The translations under genes and the position numbers were made by a program. A model generated the notes under the pieces. That model did no database searches. It saw nothing but the letters and a program-made list of their open reading frames with translations, and was not told the DNA's origin. 64,000 nt of DNA from Roseateles_B sp041905785 (GTDB lineage Bacteria; Pseudomonadota; Gammaproteobacteria; Burkholderiales; Burkholderiaceae_C): positions 279,744 through 343,743 of the forward strand of contig JAYRKJ010000001.1 in assembly GCA_041905785.1 (NCBI GenBank), written 5' to 3'. The number at the start of each line of letters is the position of its first letter. Positions within the stretch are counted from its first letter, which is position 1. Below are positions 35,501 through 43,581 of the stretch, in pieces.

Positions 35501-35570
35501 GACCATGTACCTGCTGCTGGCCCGGCGAGGCGTGCCGGGCGAGATCGCCACGCCGGCCCTGCAGCACTGA
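32511..35570 (+). CDS. RND family efflux pump inner-membrane permease
   Basis: Proton-driven exporter of about 1019 aa in the hydrophobe/amphiphile efflux family. It begins MRLSEIAIRRPVFATVMS, the family start, and has twelve transmembrane segments with two large periplasmic loops. TM4 carries the proton-relay pair in LAIGLVVDDAIVVLENI. The internal duplication shows in the second half (VFVLALLFIFLVLSAQFESF and ITLVGLITKHGILIVEF). It is closest in feel to MdtB/MexF-like or heavy-multidrug pumps; specificity cannot be read. GAGGAAT is the ribosome site. Forms an operon with the upstream adaptor. Confidence 0.94.
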   Translation: MRLSEIAIRRPVFATVMSLMLLLLGLVSFYKLSLREYPRIDEPVVTVNTRLTGASSEVIESQVTKPLEDSIAGIEGVDTVTSISRSEQSQITVRFKLEKNPDNAAADVRDRVARVRGRLPTAVDEPVIAKVEADAQPTLRMAFTSETMDPLEVSDLVNRVVKPRLQTIPGVADVEIGGDRRYAMRIWLDADRLAAYRLSVQDVEDALRKQNLEVPAGRVESRQREFNVTARTDLNTVAQFRDIALRQFNGYTVKLSDVARIEEAAASERSRVRLNGIPSVSLGVIKQATANPLEVSEAVTAMMPRLQQDLPPGITARPASDNAIFIDRSIKSVYHTIAEAVVLVALVVFLFLRTVRASVIPLVTIPVSLIGAFALMAAAGFTVNTMTLLALVLAIGLVVDDAIVVLENIFRHIEEGLSPFQAALRGAREIGFAVVAMTLTLAAVFAPLAFTPGRTGRLFVEFALTLAGAVLVSGFVALTLTPMMCSKLLRHVDKPTRFDAGMERVLVWVSARYASALRFALGQRWLVLLVMAGAAGGSWWLFTHAKSELAPMEDRGVVVMPITAPDGATLEFTARYLDAVERIASQYPEFERRFFFAGGSTVSQGMSILRTVDWDERQRSTQDLARALIPQVSQLPGVNAFPITPPSLGQGFNARPISYVIVSGDSYENLNRVVQQFQAEMARNPGFVQVDNDLRLNKPELFLEVDRERASDLGVQVDQVARTVETMLGSRVVTRYKRDAEQYDVLVQTEAQARSTPQQIERLYVRSRTDALVPLSAVVKVREAVSPKELNHFNQRRAVTISAGLAPGYALGEALQDLDRIAARALPLGYATELNGVSREYKASSGALGLVFVLALLFIFLVLSAQFESFVDPFVIMLSVPLSMVGALAALQWSGGTLNVYSQIGLITLVGLITKHGILIVEFSNQLRQQGRSTREAVVEASALRLRPILMTTGAMVLGALPLALATGAGAESRQQIGWVIVGGMSLGTLLTLFVVPTMYLLLARRGVPGEIATPALQH

Positions 35571-35596
35571 AGGATGGGCTCGGGGACGGCTGAGGC

Positions 35597-36316
35597 TCAG
35601 GCCTCGGGGCCCGTGCCTACGTCGGTGCCCATGCTCGTACCCGTACCACCGCGGTAGGCGCGCAGGGCCGCCAGATCCAGCACCAGGAGCCCGCGCCGGC
35701 TGACGCGGACCAGCCCGGCGCGTTCCAGCGTCTGCAGTGCGATGTTGGCCCGTTGCCGCGAAACGCCGGCCAACTGGCCCAACTCCGCCTGGCTGAGGTG
35801 GAGCAGGGGGCCGGGATCGGGGTAGACCTCGGGCTGGTACAGGCCGGCCAGGGCCTGGGCGATGCGGCCGGTGGAGTCCAGCAGGCGGTCCCCGCAGAGC
35901 TTGGCGATGAAGCCGCCCATGCGTGCGCCCATCAGCTGCTGCAGGTAGTGGTTGAAGGGCAGGCTGGTCGCGCGCAACTGCTCGAAGCAGTCCAGGGGCA
36001 GCAGGGCCACGCGGCAGTCGCTCAGCGCCCGTGCGTCGTACTGCCAGCGGCCACGCTTGATCAGCGTGCCTTCGCCGAACCAGCCGCCCGCCGCCAGGCT
36101 GGTGAGGCTGGTCTCCCTGCCATCGGGCATGCTGACGCTCATGCAGGCCACGCCGCTGATCAGGCCCAGCCAGTGCAAGGCCGGCTCGCCGGCGCGCACG
36201 ATGGTCTGGCCGGCGCCGACCTGCGCCTCTCGGCATTGCGCGATCACCGCCTCCAGCTCGACCGCGCCCAGGGCACGGCCCCAGACCGACTTCCTCAACA
36301 TTTCCGCCAGGCTCAT
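35597..36316 (-). CDS. Crp/Fnr family transcriptional regulator
   Basis: 239 aa with an N-terminal cyclic-nucleotide-type beta-roll (IVRAGEPALHWLGLISG, ETSLTSLAAGGWFGEGTLI) and a C-terminal winged helix (LSQAELGQLAGVSRQRANIA, with the recognition helix). No cluster of Cys for an Fe-S centre, so it is not a classical FNR. The effector is unknown; the missing Arg/Ser pattern makes cAMP binding doubtful (inference). ATG 36316 has GGAGAC upstream. It converges with the RND operon, which it might regulate, and is divergent from dcd with a 139-bp spacer. Confidence 0.88.
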   Translation of the reverse strand: MSLAEMLRKSVWGRALGAVELEAVIAQCREAQVGAGQTIVRAGEPALHWLGLISGVACMSVSMPDGRETSLTSLAAGGWFGEGTLIKRGRWQYDARALSDCRVALLPLDCFEQLRATSLPFNHYLQQLMGARMGGFIAKLCGDRLLDSTGRIAQALAGLYQPEVYPDPGPLLHLSQAELGQLAGVSRQRANIALQTLERAGLVRVSRRGLLVLDLAALRAYRGGTGTSMGTDVGTGPEA

Positions 36317-36455
36317 GCCGTCTCCAGGGCGCACGCTGCGACAGGCGGCGATTCTAGAGAGGCTGCGCTGCCGCAAGAACAAGAGGCCGGCTGCGCCTAG
36401 AATCCGCGCAACATTGGGACGCCAGACAAGGGCCGCAGGTCCAGGGGACGAGCAG

Positions 36456-37022
<567 letters not shown>

Positions 37023-37063
37023 GCGGGCCGGTCGGCCGCCAGCGGGCGGACTTGACTCGAATA

Positions 37064-37086
37064 AGCCGGGCAAGACCCGGCTTTTT
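37064..37086 (+). terminator. terminator after dcd
   Basis: AGCCGGG/CCCGGCT stem with a 5-nt loop followed by TTTTT, 42 bp after the dcd stop. Confidence 0.85.
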
Positions 37087-37152
37087 CTCGCTCAAGTTGC
37101 GGCGCGGCCCGGCATCATGGACCCAGGCAGTATCCGCATTCCGAGGTCCATC

Positions 37153-37494
37153 ATGAGCTTTCCCCTGCATCTGGTTCCCAAGACGAGCGCCGCAGCGGCG
37201 CCGGAGGCGCTCATCCATGGCCAGGCGCAAGAGCTGCCCGAGCTGGGCCTGGATCTAGGGCTAGGGCTGACGCTGAGCACCGGCATCGACATGGCCGAGC
37301 TGCAGGCCTTCAGCCGGCTGATGGAGGCCCATGGCCTGCCGCTGCAGCCCACGCGCATGATCTACGACCGGCTGTATGCCTTCGACTGCCTGGCGCTGGC
37401 GCATGACAGCGGCGACGAGGCCCTGCGCCGCATGGCCCTGCACATCTTCAATGCCTACCAGGCGCGTGGGGAGTGGATCGGGCTGATGCACTGA
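37153..37494 (+). CDS. conserved hypothetical protein
   Basis: A 113-aa protein I do not recognise. It has an Ala/Leu/Gly-rich N-terminal half and an amphipathic helical C-terminal half (AELQAFSRLMEAHGLPLQ, MIYDRLYAFDCLALAH, MALHIFNAYQARGEW). No signal peptide. Coding is supported by codon bias and by a separate promoter region after the dcd terminator. ATG 37153 has a CGAGG site. Confidence 0.6.
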   Translation: MSFPLHLVPKTSAAAAPEALIHGQAQELPELGLDLGLGLTLSTGIDMAELQAFSRLMEAHGLPLQPTRMIYDRLYAFDCLALAHDSGDEALRRMALHIFNAYQARGEWIGLMH

Positions 37495-37557
37495 GCACGA
37501 GCGCATCCACGCTGCAAAAGCCTTCTGCGCGAGGGCTTTGCCGTTTCGGGCGCACGC

Positions 37558-37821
37558 TCAGAGCGCCGTCAGCCAGTCGCAGCGCAGCCGCCCGCTGCGA
37601 TGCAGCCGCCGCCGCGCCAGCACATAGCATCGCGGACTCATCGAAGCGATGAAGCACAGGGGCAGCGCCGCCCATTCGCCCGACAGCAGGCTGCCCGGCA
37701 GTCCCACCCAGCCCATCAGCCAGCAGGTGAGCACCAGATTCCAGGTGAAGAGCTCGACGCCATGGGCCGCCGAGTGCAGGAGCAGCCAGCGCTTGATGCT
37801 GGCCAGTTGGCTCAGGGTCAT
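37558..37821 (-). CDS. small hypothetical membrane protein
   Basis: An 87-aa protein with two hydrophobic segments (about residues 24-44 and 47-66) and a basic C-terminus (RRRLHRSGRLRCDW). No family recognised. GGAGACC lies at good spacing before ATG 37821, which supports it as a gene. It converges with the preceding hypothetical gene; a weak hairpin (AAAGCC/GGCTTT, 37517-37539) lies in the 63-bp gap. Confidence 0.55.
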   Translation of the reverse strand: MTLSQLASIKRWLLLHSAAHGVELFTWNLVLTCWLMGWVGLPGSLLSGEWAALPLCFIASMSPRCYVLARRRLHRSGRLRCDWLTAL

Positions 37822-38034
37822 GGCGGTCTCCGTCAGGTTCGTGTCAGTTTATTTATCGGCGACGCGGGCGGAATTCGCCAGCAGCGCGCGCCCTCCGGCT
37901 GTCCCCTGAACACGGTCAGCGCATGCACAGCGGCGGCGGCCAGCCGGGGAATGACCCAATGCCGGACGGCACATCCCCGGGATGCATGAATGCGTGTATG
38001 GTCGCGGCTTCTCGTATTTCATGAACCCTAGCCC

Positions 38035-40203
38035 ATGAACGCTGTCACCCTGGCCCGCTTCGCGCTGGCCCCCCTCGCGCTGGCCGCAGGCCTGGCCCAC
38101 GCCAACGAAGGCATGTGGATGCCCCAGCAATTGCCGCAGATCGCCAAGGACCTCAAGGCCACCGGCCTGGCCATGGACCCGGCCAAGCTGAACAAGCTGA
38201 CCGAGTTCCCCATGGGCGCCGTGATCAGCCTGGGCGGCTGCACGGCCTCCTTCGTCTCGCCGCAGGGCCTGGTGGTGACCAACCATCACTGCGCCTACGG
38301 CAGCATCCAGTACAACTCCACCCCCCAGCGTGACCTGATCAAGAAGGGCTTCCTGGCCAGTTCCTTCGAAGAGGAGCTGCCGGCCGCCCCGGGCAGCCGC
38401 GTCTTCGTGACGGTGGATGTCAAGGACGTCAGCGCCGAGGTGCTGGACGCCAAGGTCCAGGCGCTCAAGGGCAAGGCCCGCACTGACGCCATCGAGGCCA
38501 AGCAGAAGTCCCTGATCGCCGAGTGCGAGAAGGACAAGGGCCACCGCTGCACCGTCAGCGCCTTCTACGGCAGCCTGGTCTTCCAGCTGATCAAGCAGAT
38601 GGAGATCCGCGACGTGCGCCTGGTGCACGCCCCGGCGGACATGGTCGGCCGCTTCGGCGGTGACACCGACAACTGGATCTGGCCCCGCCACACCGGCGAC
38701 TACAGCTTCTACCGCGCCTACGTGGGCCCGGACGGCAAGCCGGCCGACTACAGCAAGGACAACAAGCCCTTCCAGCCCAAGCACTTCCTGAAGCTGGCCA
38801 GCAGCCCGCTGAAGGAAGGCGATTTCGTGATGGTCACCGGCTACCCCGGCCGCACCAACCGCTACCGCCTGCCCAGCGAGGTGGACTTCACCTTCGGCTG
38901 GGAGCGCCCCACCAGCATCAAGGCCTTCGGCGAGTACCTGGACCTGATCAAGCGCGAGACCGAAGGCCGCCGCGACGGCGAGATCAAGATGGCCGGCACC
39001 GTGGCGGGCCTGGGCAATGCCTACAAGAACTGGCAGGGCCAGCAGGCCAGCTACGACGGCAGCGACATCCTCGCCCGCAAGTCCGCCGCCTATGCCGAGC
39101 TGAAGGCCTGGGTCAACGCCGATGCCAAGCGCCGCGAGCAGTTCGGCGCCAGCCTGGACAACGTCGACCGCCTGCTGGCCGAGCGCCAGGCGTTGGCCAA
39201 GCGCGAAGTGCTGCTGGGCCTGAGCATGCCCACCCTGCTGAACACCGCCGCCGGGCTGTATGAAGGCGCCGTGCAGCGCAAGCTGCCCGACGCCGAGCGC
39301 AAGCTGGGTTTCCAGGAGCGCGACGCCCTGCGCCGCCGCCAGGGTCTGGAAGCCCTGGATCGCCGCTATGACGAGCAGACCGACAAGGCCAAGACCGTGC
39401 ACTTCCTGGCCCAGTACCTGGCCCAGCCGGCCGACATGCTCAACCAGGCCGTACTCAAGGGCCTGGGCCTGCAGGCCAATATGCCGGCCGACGCCCTCAA
39501 GGCCCGTGTGGACGCGCTCTATGCCGGCAGCAAGCTGGCTGACAAGGCTGAGCGCCTGGCCTGGTTCGAGCGCGGCAGCGAGGACTTCGAGAAGAGCAGC
39601 GACAGCTTCATCGCCGCTGCCGTGGCCCTGCATGCCGACACCGAGGCCCGCGAGAACCGCGCCAAGGAGATCGGCGGCCACATCCAGCAGGCCTATGCCG
39701 ACGTGATGAAGGCCCTGATCGCCTTCAAGGGCAGCAAGGGCCAGGCCGTCTATCCGGACGCCAACGGCACCCTGCGCGTGAGCTTCGGCAAGGTCGCCGG
39801 CCGCGACGGCGTGGACGGCACCACCTGGACCGCCTTCACCACCCTGCGCGGCATTCCCGCCAAGCACCAGGGCAAGGGGGACTTCAACGCGCCCGCCGAG
39901 CAACTGGCCGCCATCAAGGCCGGCGAGTTCGGCAAGTACGGCATGAAGTCCCTGAACTCGGTGCCGGTCAACTTCCTGGCCACGCTGGACACCACCGGCG
40001 GCAACTCCGGCTCGCCCGTGCTGAACAAGAACGCCGAGCTGGTGGGCCTGCTCTTCGACGGCACCCTGGACGCCGTGATCTCGGACTGGGACTTCAACGA
40101 GAAGACCACCCGCAGCATCTGCCTGGACGCGCGCTACATGCAGTGGCAGATGAAGTACGTGGACAAGGCCGATCGCCTGCTGAAGGAAATGAACGCACTG
40201 TAA
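38035..40203 (+). CDS. S46 family serine exopeptidase (dipeptidyl-peptidase 7-like)
   Basis: Periplasmic or surface dipeptidyl peptidase. 722 aa with a signal peptide (residues 1-24, cleavage after AHA). The S46 triad is visible: His in VVTNHHCAYGS, Asp in RFGGDTDNWIWP and Ser in TTGGNSGSPVLN. The residue after FD in LLFDGTLDAV is Gly, which in this family marks DPP7-type (hydrophobic P1) rather than DPP11-type (acidic P1, Arg) specificity; this relies on my recall of the family alignment. S46 enzymes allow use of oligopeptides as nutrients. It is monocistronic and followed by a terminator-bearing repeat array. Confidence 0.93.
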   Translation: MNAVTLARFALAPLALAAGLAHANEGMWMPQQLPQIAKDLKATGLAMDPAKLNKLTEFPMGAVISLGGCTASFVSPQGLVVTNHHCAYGSIQYNSTPQRDLIKKGFLASSFEEELPAAPGSRVFVTVDVKDVSAEVLDAKVQALKGKARTDAIEAKQKSLIAECEKDKGHRCTVSAFYGSLVFQLIKQMEIRDVRLVHAPADMVGRFGGDTDNWIWPRHTGDYSFYRAYVGPDGKPADYSKDNKPFQPKHFLKLASSPLKEGDFVMVTGYPGRTNRYRLPSEVDFTFGWERPTSIKAFGEYLDLIKRETEGRRDGEIKMAGTVAGLGNAYKNWQGQQASYDGSDILARKSAAYAELKAWVNADAKRREQFGASLDNVDRLLAERQALAKREVLLGLSMPTLLNTAAGLYEGAVQRKLPDAERKLGFQERDALRRRQGLEALDRRYDEQTDKAKTVHFLAQYLAQPADMLNQAVLKGLGLQANMPADALKARVDALYAGSKLADKAERLAWFERGSEDFEKSSDSFIAAAVALHADTEARENRAKEIGGHIQQAYADVMKALIAFKGSKGQAVYPDANGTLRVSFGKVAGRDGVDGTTWTAFTTLRGIPAKHQGKGDFNAPAEQLAAIKAGEFGKYGMKSLNSVPVNFLATLDTTGGNSGSPVLNKNAELVGLLFDGTLDAVISDWDFNEKTTRSICLDARYMQWQMKYVDKADRLLKEMNAL

Positions 40204-40205
40204 CT

Positions 40206-40252
40206 ACCCCCCCCTACCGGCTTCGCCGGCCCCCCAGGGGGCGAGCTTGAGG
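40206..40252. repeat. dispersed intergenic repeat, second copy
   Basis: C-run, CCGGCTTCGCCGG hairpin and CCCCCCAGGGGG directly after the peptidase stop, in the same order as at 25031. It runs into the 182-bp tandem array. Confidence 0.6.
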
Positions 40253-40288
40253 GCCCGGCAGAACCGGATCCCCAAGCTCCGCTGGGGA

Positions 40289-40325
40289 CAAAACGGGACC
40301 TGCGTTGGGTCCCGTTTTGTTTTCT
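40289..40325 (+). terminator. terminator hairpin, repeat copy 1
   Basis: CAAAACGGGACC/GGTCCCGTTTTG, a perfect 12-bp stem with a 7-nt loop, then TTTTCT. It lies 86 bp after the S46 peptidase stop and would terminate it. The same hairpin recurs at 40471-40501, 40653-40683 and 40835-40865. Because the stem has A and T arms, it may also act on the minus strand. Confidence 0.8.
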
Positions 40326-40470
40326 GGCCCGCGCTCTGCTGCGGGCACCGTGCTTCGCGGGGCCTCAGGGGCAGTTCAAGTTCAAGCGCTTGGCCAAGGA
40401 CAAAGCCCTCCACGGCAAGGGGGCGCGCCCGTAGGCCCGGCAGAGCCGGATCCCCAAGCTCCGCTGGGGA

Positions 40471-40507
40471 CAAAACGGGACCTGCGTTGGGTCCCGTTTT
40501 GCTTTCT
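40471..40507 (+). terminator. terminator hairpin, repeat copy 2
   Basis: Identical 12-bp stem to copy 1; followed by GCTTTCT. Confidence 0.6.
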
Positions 40508-40652
40508 GGCCCGCGCTCTGCTGCGGGCACCGTGCTTCGCGGGGCCTCGGGGGCAGTTCAAGTTCAAGCGCTTGGCCAAGGACAAAGCCCTCCACGGCAA
40601 GGGGGCGCGCCCGTAGGCCCGGCAGAGCCGGATCCTCGGGCGCCGCTGGGGA

Positions 40653-40689
40653 CAAAACGGGACCTGCGTTGGGTCCCGTTTTGCTTTCT
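40653..40689 (+). terminator. terminator hairpin, repeat copy 3
   Basis: Identical 12-bp stem to copy 1; followed by GCTTTCT. Confidence 0.6.
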
Positions 40690-40834
40690 GGCCCGCGCTC
40701 TGCTGCGGGCACCGTGCTTCGCGGGGCCTCGGGGGCAGTTCAAGTTCAAGCGCTTGGCCAAGGACAAAGCCCTCCACGGCAAGGGGGCGCGCCCGTAGGC
40801 CCGGCAGAGCCGGATCCCCAAGCTCTGCTGGGGA

Positions 40835-40871
40835 CAAAACGGGACCTGCGTTGGGTCCCGTTTTGCTTTCT
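40835..40871 (+). terminator. terminator hairpin, repeat copy 4
   Basis: Identical 12-bp stem to copy 1; followed by GCTTTCT. Confidence 0.6.
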
Positions 40872-40947
40872 GGCCCGCGCTCTGCTGCGGGCACCGTGCT
40901 TCGCGGGGCCTCAGGGGCAGTTCAAGTTCAAGCGCTTGGCCAAGGAG

Positions 40948-40969
40948 AAAGCCCTCGACGGAGGGCTTT
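40948..40969 (-). terminator. possible terminator of lldD
   Basis: AAAGCCCTC/GAGGGCTTT stem with a GACG loop, 31 bp past the lldD stop on the minus strand. The T tract is short (TTT). It forms where the fourth tandem unit breaks off. Confidence 0.6.
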
Positions 40970-40999
40970 GTTCATGTCGGATGTGCGTTTCGGGCGGGC

Positions 41000-42136
41000 T
41001 TACTTGAGCAGGATGCTCCGGTCGACGTCGGTGATGCGGGTGCGGCCGCAGAAGGCCATGCTGAGGTCGAGTTCCTTGTGGATGATCTCCAGCACCTTGC
41101 TCACGCCGGGGCCGCCCATGGCGCCCAGGCCGTAGAGGAAGGCGCGGCCGATGTAGCAGCCGCGGGCTCCGAGGGCCCAGGCCTTGAGCACGTCCTGGCC
41201 GCTGCGGATGCCGCCGTCCATGTGGACTTCGATCTGCGAGCCCACGGCCTCGACGATGGCGGGCAGGGCGCGGATGCTGGACTCGGCACCGTCCAGCTGG
41301 CGACCACCGTGGTTGCTGACGATCAGCGCGTCGGCACCGCTGTCCACGGCCAGGCGCGCGTCTTCCACATCCTGGATGCCTTTGAGGATGAGCTTGCCGC
41401 CCCAGCGCTTCTTGATCCATGCCACGTCGGCCCAGGACAGCGCCGGGTCGAACTGCTTGGCCGTCCAGTCGGACAGCGAGCTCATGTCATCCACGCCCTT
41501 CACATGGCCGACGATGTTGCCGAACTGCCGGCGCGGCGTACCCAGCAGCCCCAAGCACCAGCGCGGCTTGCAGGCCAGATCGATCAGGTTGGCCAGCGTG
41601 GGCTTGGGCGGCGCGGACAGGCCATTCTTCAGGTCCTTGTGCCGCTGGCCCAGGATCTGCAGGTCCAGCGTCAGCACCAGTGCGCTGCAGCCGGCCGCCT
41701 TGGCGCGGTCGATCAGGCTTTCGATGAAGGCGCGGTCCTTCATCACATAGAGCTGGAACCAGAAGGGCTTGCCGGTGTGCGCGGCCACGTCCTCGATGGA
41801 GCAGATGCTCATGGTCGAGAGCGTGAAGGGCACGCCGAAGGCCTCGGCGGCCTGCGCGGCCAGGATCTCGCCGTCGGCATGCTGCATGCCGGTCAGGCCG
41901 GTCGGCGCCAGCGCCACAGGCATGGACACGGTCTGGCCGACCATGGTGGTCGCGGTACTGCGGTTCTCCATGTTCACCGCCACGCGCTGGCGCAGCTTGA
42001 TGCCCTGGAAATCGGCCTCGTTGGCGCGGTAGGTGCTTTCGGTCCAGCTTCCCGAGTCCGCGTAGTCGTAGAACATGCGGGGGACGCGGCGCTTGGCCAG
42101 CAGTCGCAGGTCTTCGATGCAGGTGATGACGGGCAT
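41000..42136 (-). CDS. lldD: FMN-dependent L-lactate dehydrogenase (alpha-hydroxy-acid oxidase family)
   Basis: Oxidises L-lactate to pyruvate, passing electrons to the quinone pool. 378 aa. TIM-barrel FMN enzyme: RMFYDYADSGSWTE near the start, PVALAPTGLTGMQHADGE, the substrate/FMN loop LILKGIQDVEDARLA with catalytic Lys, and SNHGGRQLDGA with the active-site His and Arg, followed by VHMDGGIRSGQDVLKA. ATG 42136 has GGAGACCCC upstream and matches the family start MPVITCIEDLR. A LysR gene lies directly upstream on the same strand and is its likely regulator (inference). Confidence 0.93.
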   Translation of the reverse strand: MPVITCIEDLRLLAKRRVPRMFYDYADSGSWTESTYRANEADFQGIKLRQRVAVNMENRSTATTMVGQTVSMPVALAPTGLTGMQHADGEILAAQAAEAFGVPFTLSTMSICSIEDVAAHTGKPFWFQLYVMKDRAFIESLIDRAKAAGCSALVLTLDLQILGQRHKDLKNGLSAPPKPTLANLIDLACKPRWCLGLLGTPRRQFGNIVGHVKGVDDMSSLSDWTAKQFDPALSWADVAWIKKRWGGKLILKGIQDVEDARLAVDSGADALIVSNHGGRQLDGAESSIRALPAIVEAVGSQIEVHMDGGIRSGQDVLKAWALGARGCYIGRAFLYGLGAMGGPGVSKVLEIIHKELDLSMAFCGRTRITDVDRSILLK

Positions 42137-42210
42137 GGGGTCTCCGTGGGGCAGTGCACGATGAGTCGTTGGATGCGATCCTAGTGGCTGCCGGCCCCGA
42201 TGCGACGGAA

Positions 42211-43158
42211 TCAGTGGCCGAGCAGCGCGGAAGCCGTTTCCGAGCCAGCACGGGCGCTGGTGCCGCAATGCCGCCGCAGCCAGTCCGCCAGCGCCAGCAG
42301 GCCCGGCGAGGCATGCAGGGGCAGTGGGCGCAGTGCATAGGCCTGGGCTGCCGGGACCTCAAGCGGCCAGGGCCTTTGCAGCAGGCCCTGGTCCAGCAGC
42401 CGCCCGGCCAGGGCCTGCCCGACCAGCGCCACGCCCTGGCCACATTCGGCCGCCTGCAGCACCAGCCCCAGGTCGATGAAGCGCGGACCCTCGGTCGGCT
42501 CGGGCGCCTGCAGCCCAGCGGCCTGGAACCAGGGCTGCCAGGACTGCAGCGGCGTGCGCAGCAGCGGCAGCGACAGCAGCTCGCACAAGGGTGGGTTCGG
42601 CGGCAGGCGCGCGGCCAGCGCGGGCGCCAGCAAAGGCGTCACGGCGTCGCGCAGCAGCAGCTCGGCGGCGGGCGGCTGGGGCGCGTGGTAGACCTGCAGC
42701 TCGGCTTCCGGTGCACCGTCGTCCAGGTAGGGCACGCTCAGCACAAGCTCCAGTTCCAGCTCGGGATGCGCTTCGCTGAAGGCGGGCAGGGCGGGCACCA
42801 GGATCTGCCGCGCGAAGGTGGGCGGCGCACACAGGCGCAGGCGCTCGCGACGCTGCTGCGGGCGGCGGTGCTGGGGTGCGGCGGCCAGCAGGTCCAGGGC
42901 GGCGCGCACCTGGTCCAGGTATTCGCGCCCGGCAGCGGTGAGGCTCCACTGGCCCCCTTGGCGCTGGAACAGGGCCAGGCCCAGCAGCTCTTCCAAGGCG
43001 CCGATGCGCTTGCCCACGGCGCTGGCGCTGATGTGCAGGGCCTCCGCGGCGGGCTCCAGCAGCCCCAGGGCCGCCACGGCCTGGAAGGCGCGCAGGCCGT
43101 CGATGGAAGGCAGGCGCAGGTCCGGGGCCAGGGAAGGGGCATGCGAAGATGGACTCAT
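42211..43158 (-). CDS. LysR family transcriptional regulator
   Basis: 315 aa. The N-terminal winged helix-turn-helix reads LPSIDGLRAFQAVAALGLLEPAAEALHIS with SAVGKRIGALEELLG (each part under 20 contiguous in the motif sense), near the GcvA/AmpR group. The C-terminal periplasmic-binding-like effector domain spans about 105-300. The start ATG 43158 shares the palindrome CATG with the start codon of the divergent ybaN-like gene, so no promoter can lie between them; transcription must begin inside the neighbouring gene, or translation starts further in. Located 74 bp upstream of lldD. Confidence 0.88.
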   Translation of the reverse strand: MSPSSHAPSLAPDLRLPSIDGLRAFQAVAALGLLEPAAEALHISASAVGKRIGALEELLGLALFQRQGGQWSLTAAGREYLDQVRAALDLLAAAPQHRRPQQRRERLRLCAPPTFARQILVPALPAFSEAHPELELELVLSVPYLDDGAPEAELQVYHAPQPPAAELLLRDAVTPLLAPALAARLPPNPPLCELLSLPLLRTPLQSWQPWFQAAGLQAPEPTEGPRFIDLGLVLQAAECGQGVALVGQALAGRLLDQGLLQRPWPLEVPAAQAYALRPLPLHASPGLLALADWLRRHCGTSARAGSETASALLGH

Positions 43159-43573
43159 GGACACAGCTTTCAACGATGAAGCAGCCGCAGTGCGGCCCTG
43201 GTGGCGCCGGCTGCTGTGGGGCAGCGCCGGGCTGATCAGCCTGGCTTTGGGCATTCTCGGCATTTTCCTTCCGCTGTTGCCGACGACGCCCTTCGTGCTG
43301 CTGGCGGCCTTCTGCTTTTCGCGCGGCAGCCGGCGCTGCGAGGCCTGGCTGCTGGGCCATCCGCGCTTCGGCCCCATGATCCACGACTGGCGCCGGCATC
43401 GTGCCGTGCCCTGGCGGGCCAAGCAGCTCGCCTGGGGCATGATGGCCCTGGGGTCAGGTCTTGCCGCCTGGCGCTTGCCGCTGGCTTGGTGCTGGCTGCC
43501 CGCCGCCTGCTGCCTGGCTGTAGGCATTTGGATGTGGCGGCTGCCGACGCGCGAACGCCTGGCGCGCCGCTAG
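43157..43573 (+). CDS. ybaN: YbaN family (DUF454) inner-membrane protein
   Basis: 138 aa with three hydrophobic segments (about residues 20-50, 95-110 and 112-128). The family signature GILGIFLPLLPTTPFVLLAA, then FCFSRGSRRCEAWLL and HPRFGPMIHDWR, is unmistakable. Function is unknown. ATG 43157 overlaps the start of the LysR gene on the opposite strand by 2 bp. It converges with the TPR histidine kinase gene, with 8 bp between stops. Confidence 0.88.
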   Translation: MDTAFNDEAAAVRPWWRRLLWGSAGLISLALGILGIFLPLLPTTPFVLLAAFCFSRGSRRCEAWLLGHPRFGPMIHDWRRHRAVPWRAKQLAWGMMALGSGLAAWRLPLAWCWLPAACCLAVGIWMWRLPTRERLARR

Positions 43574-43581
43574 CGGCCGGC

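Larger units (their letters stand above)
40253..40961. repeat. 182-bp tandem repeat, four copies
   Basis: Units start at 40253, 40435, 40617 and 40799, an exact 182-bp spacing; the fourth ends early at 40961. Copies differ at only a handful of positions (for example GTTTT/GCTTT after the hairpin, CCCCAAGCTC/CCTCGGGCGC near the start). Each contains a 12-bp hairpin followed by T-rich sequence and a second GCCCGC/GCGGGC hairpin. Open frames across it are artefacts: 182 is not a multiple of three, so the same DNA is read in shifting frames. Confidence 0.95.

Noticed and set aside
32421..36236. 1271-codon minus-strand frame opposite the RND pump
   Set aside because: Same His/Arg/Gly-rich antisense composition; the RND permease motifs are on the plus strand.
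40247..41007. Overlapping open frames on both strands of the 182-bp array, with repeated peptides
   Set aside because: The period is not a multiple of three, so the same DNA appears in shifted frames. There are no ribosome sites and the hairpins dominate.
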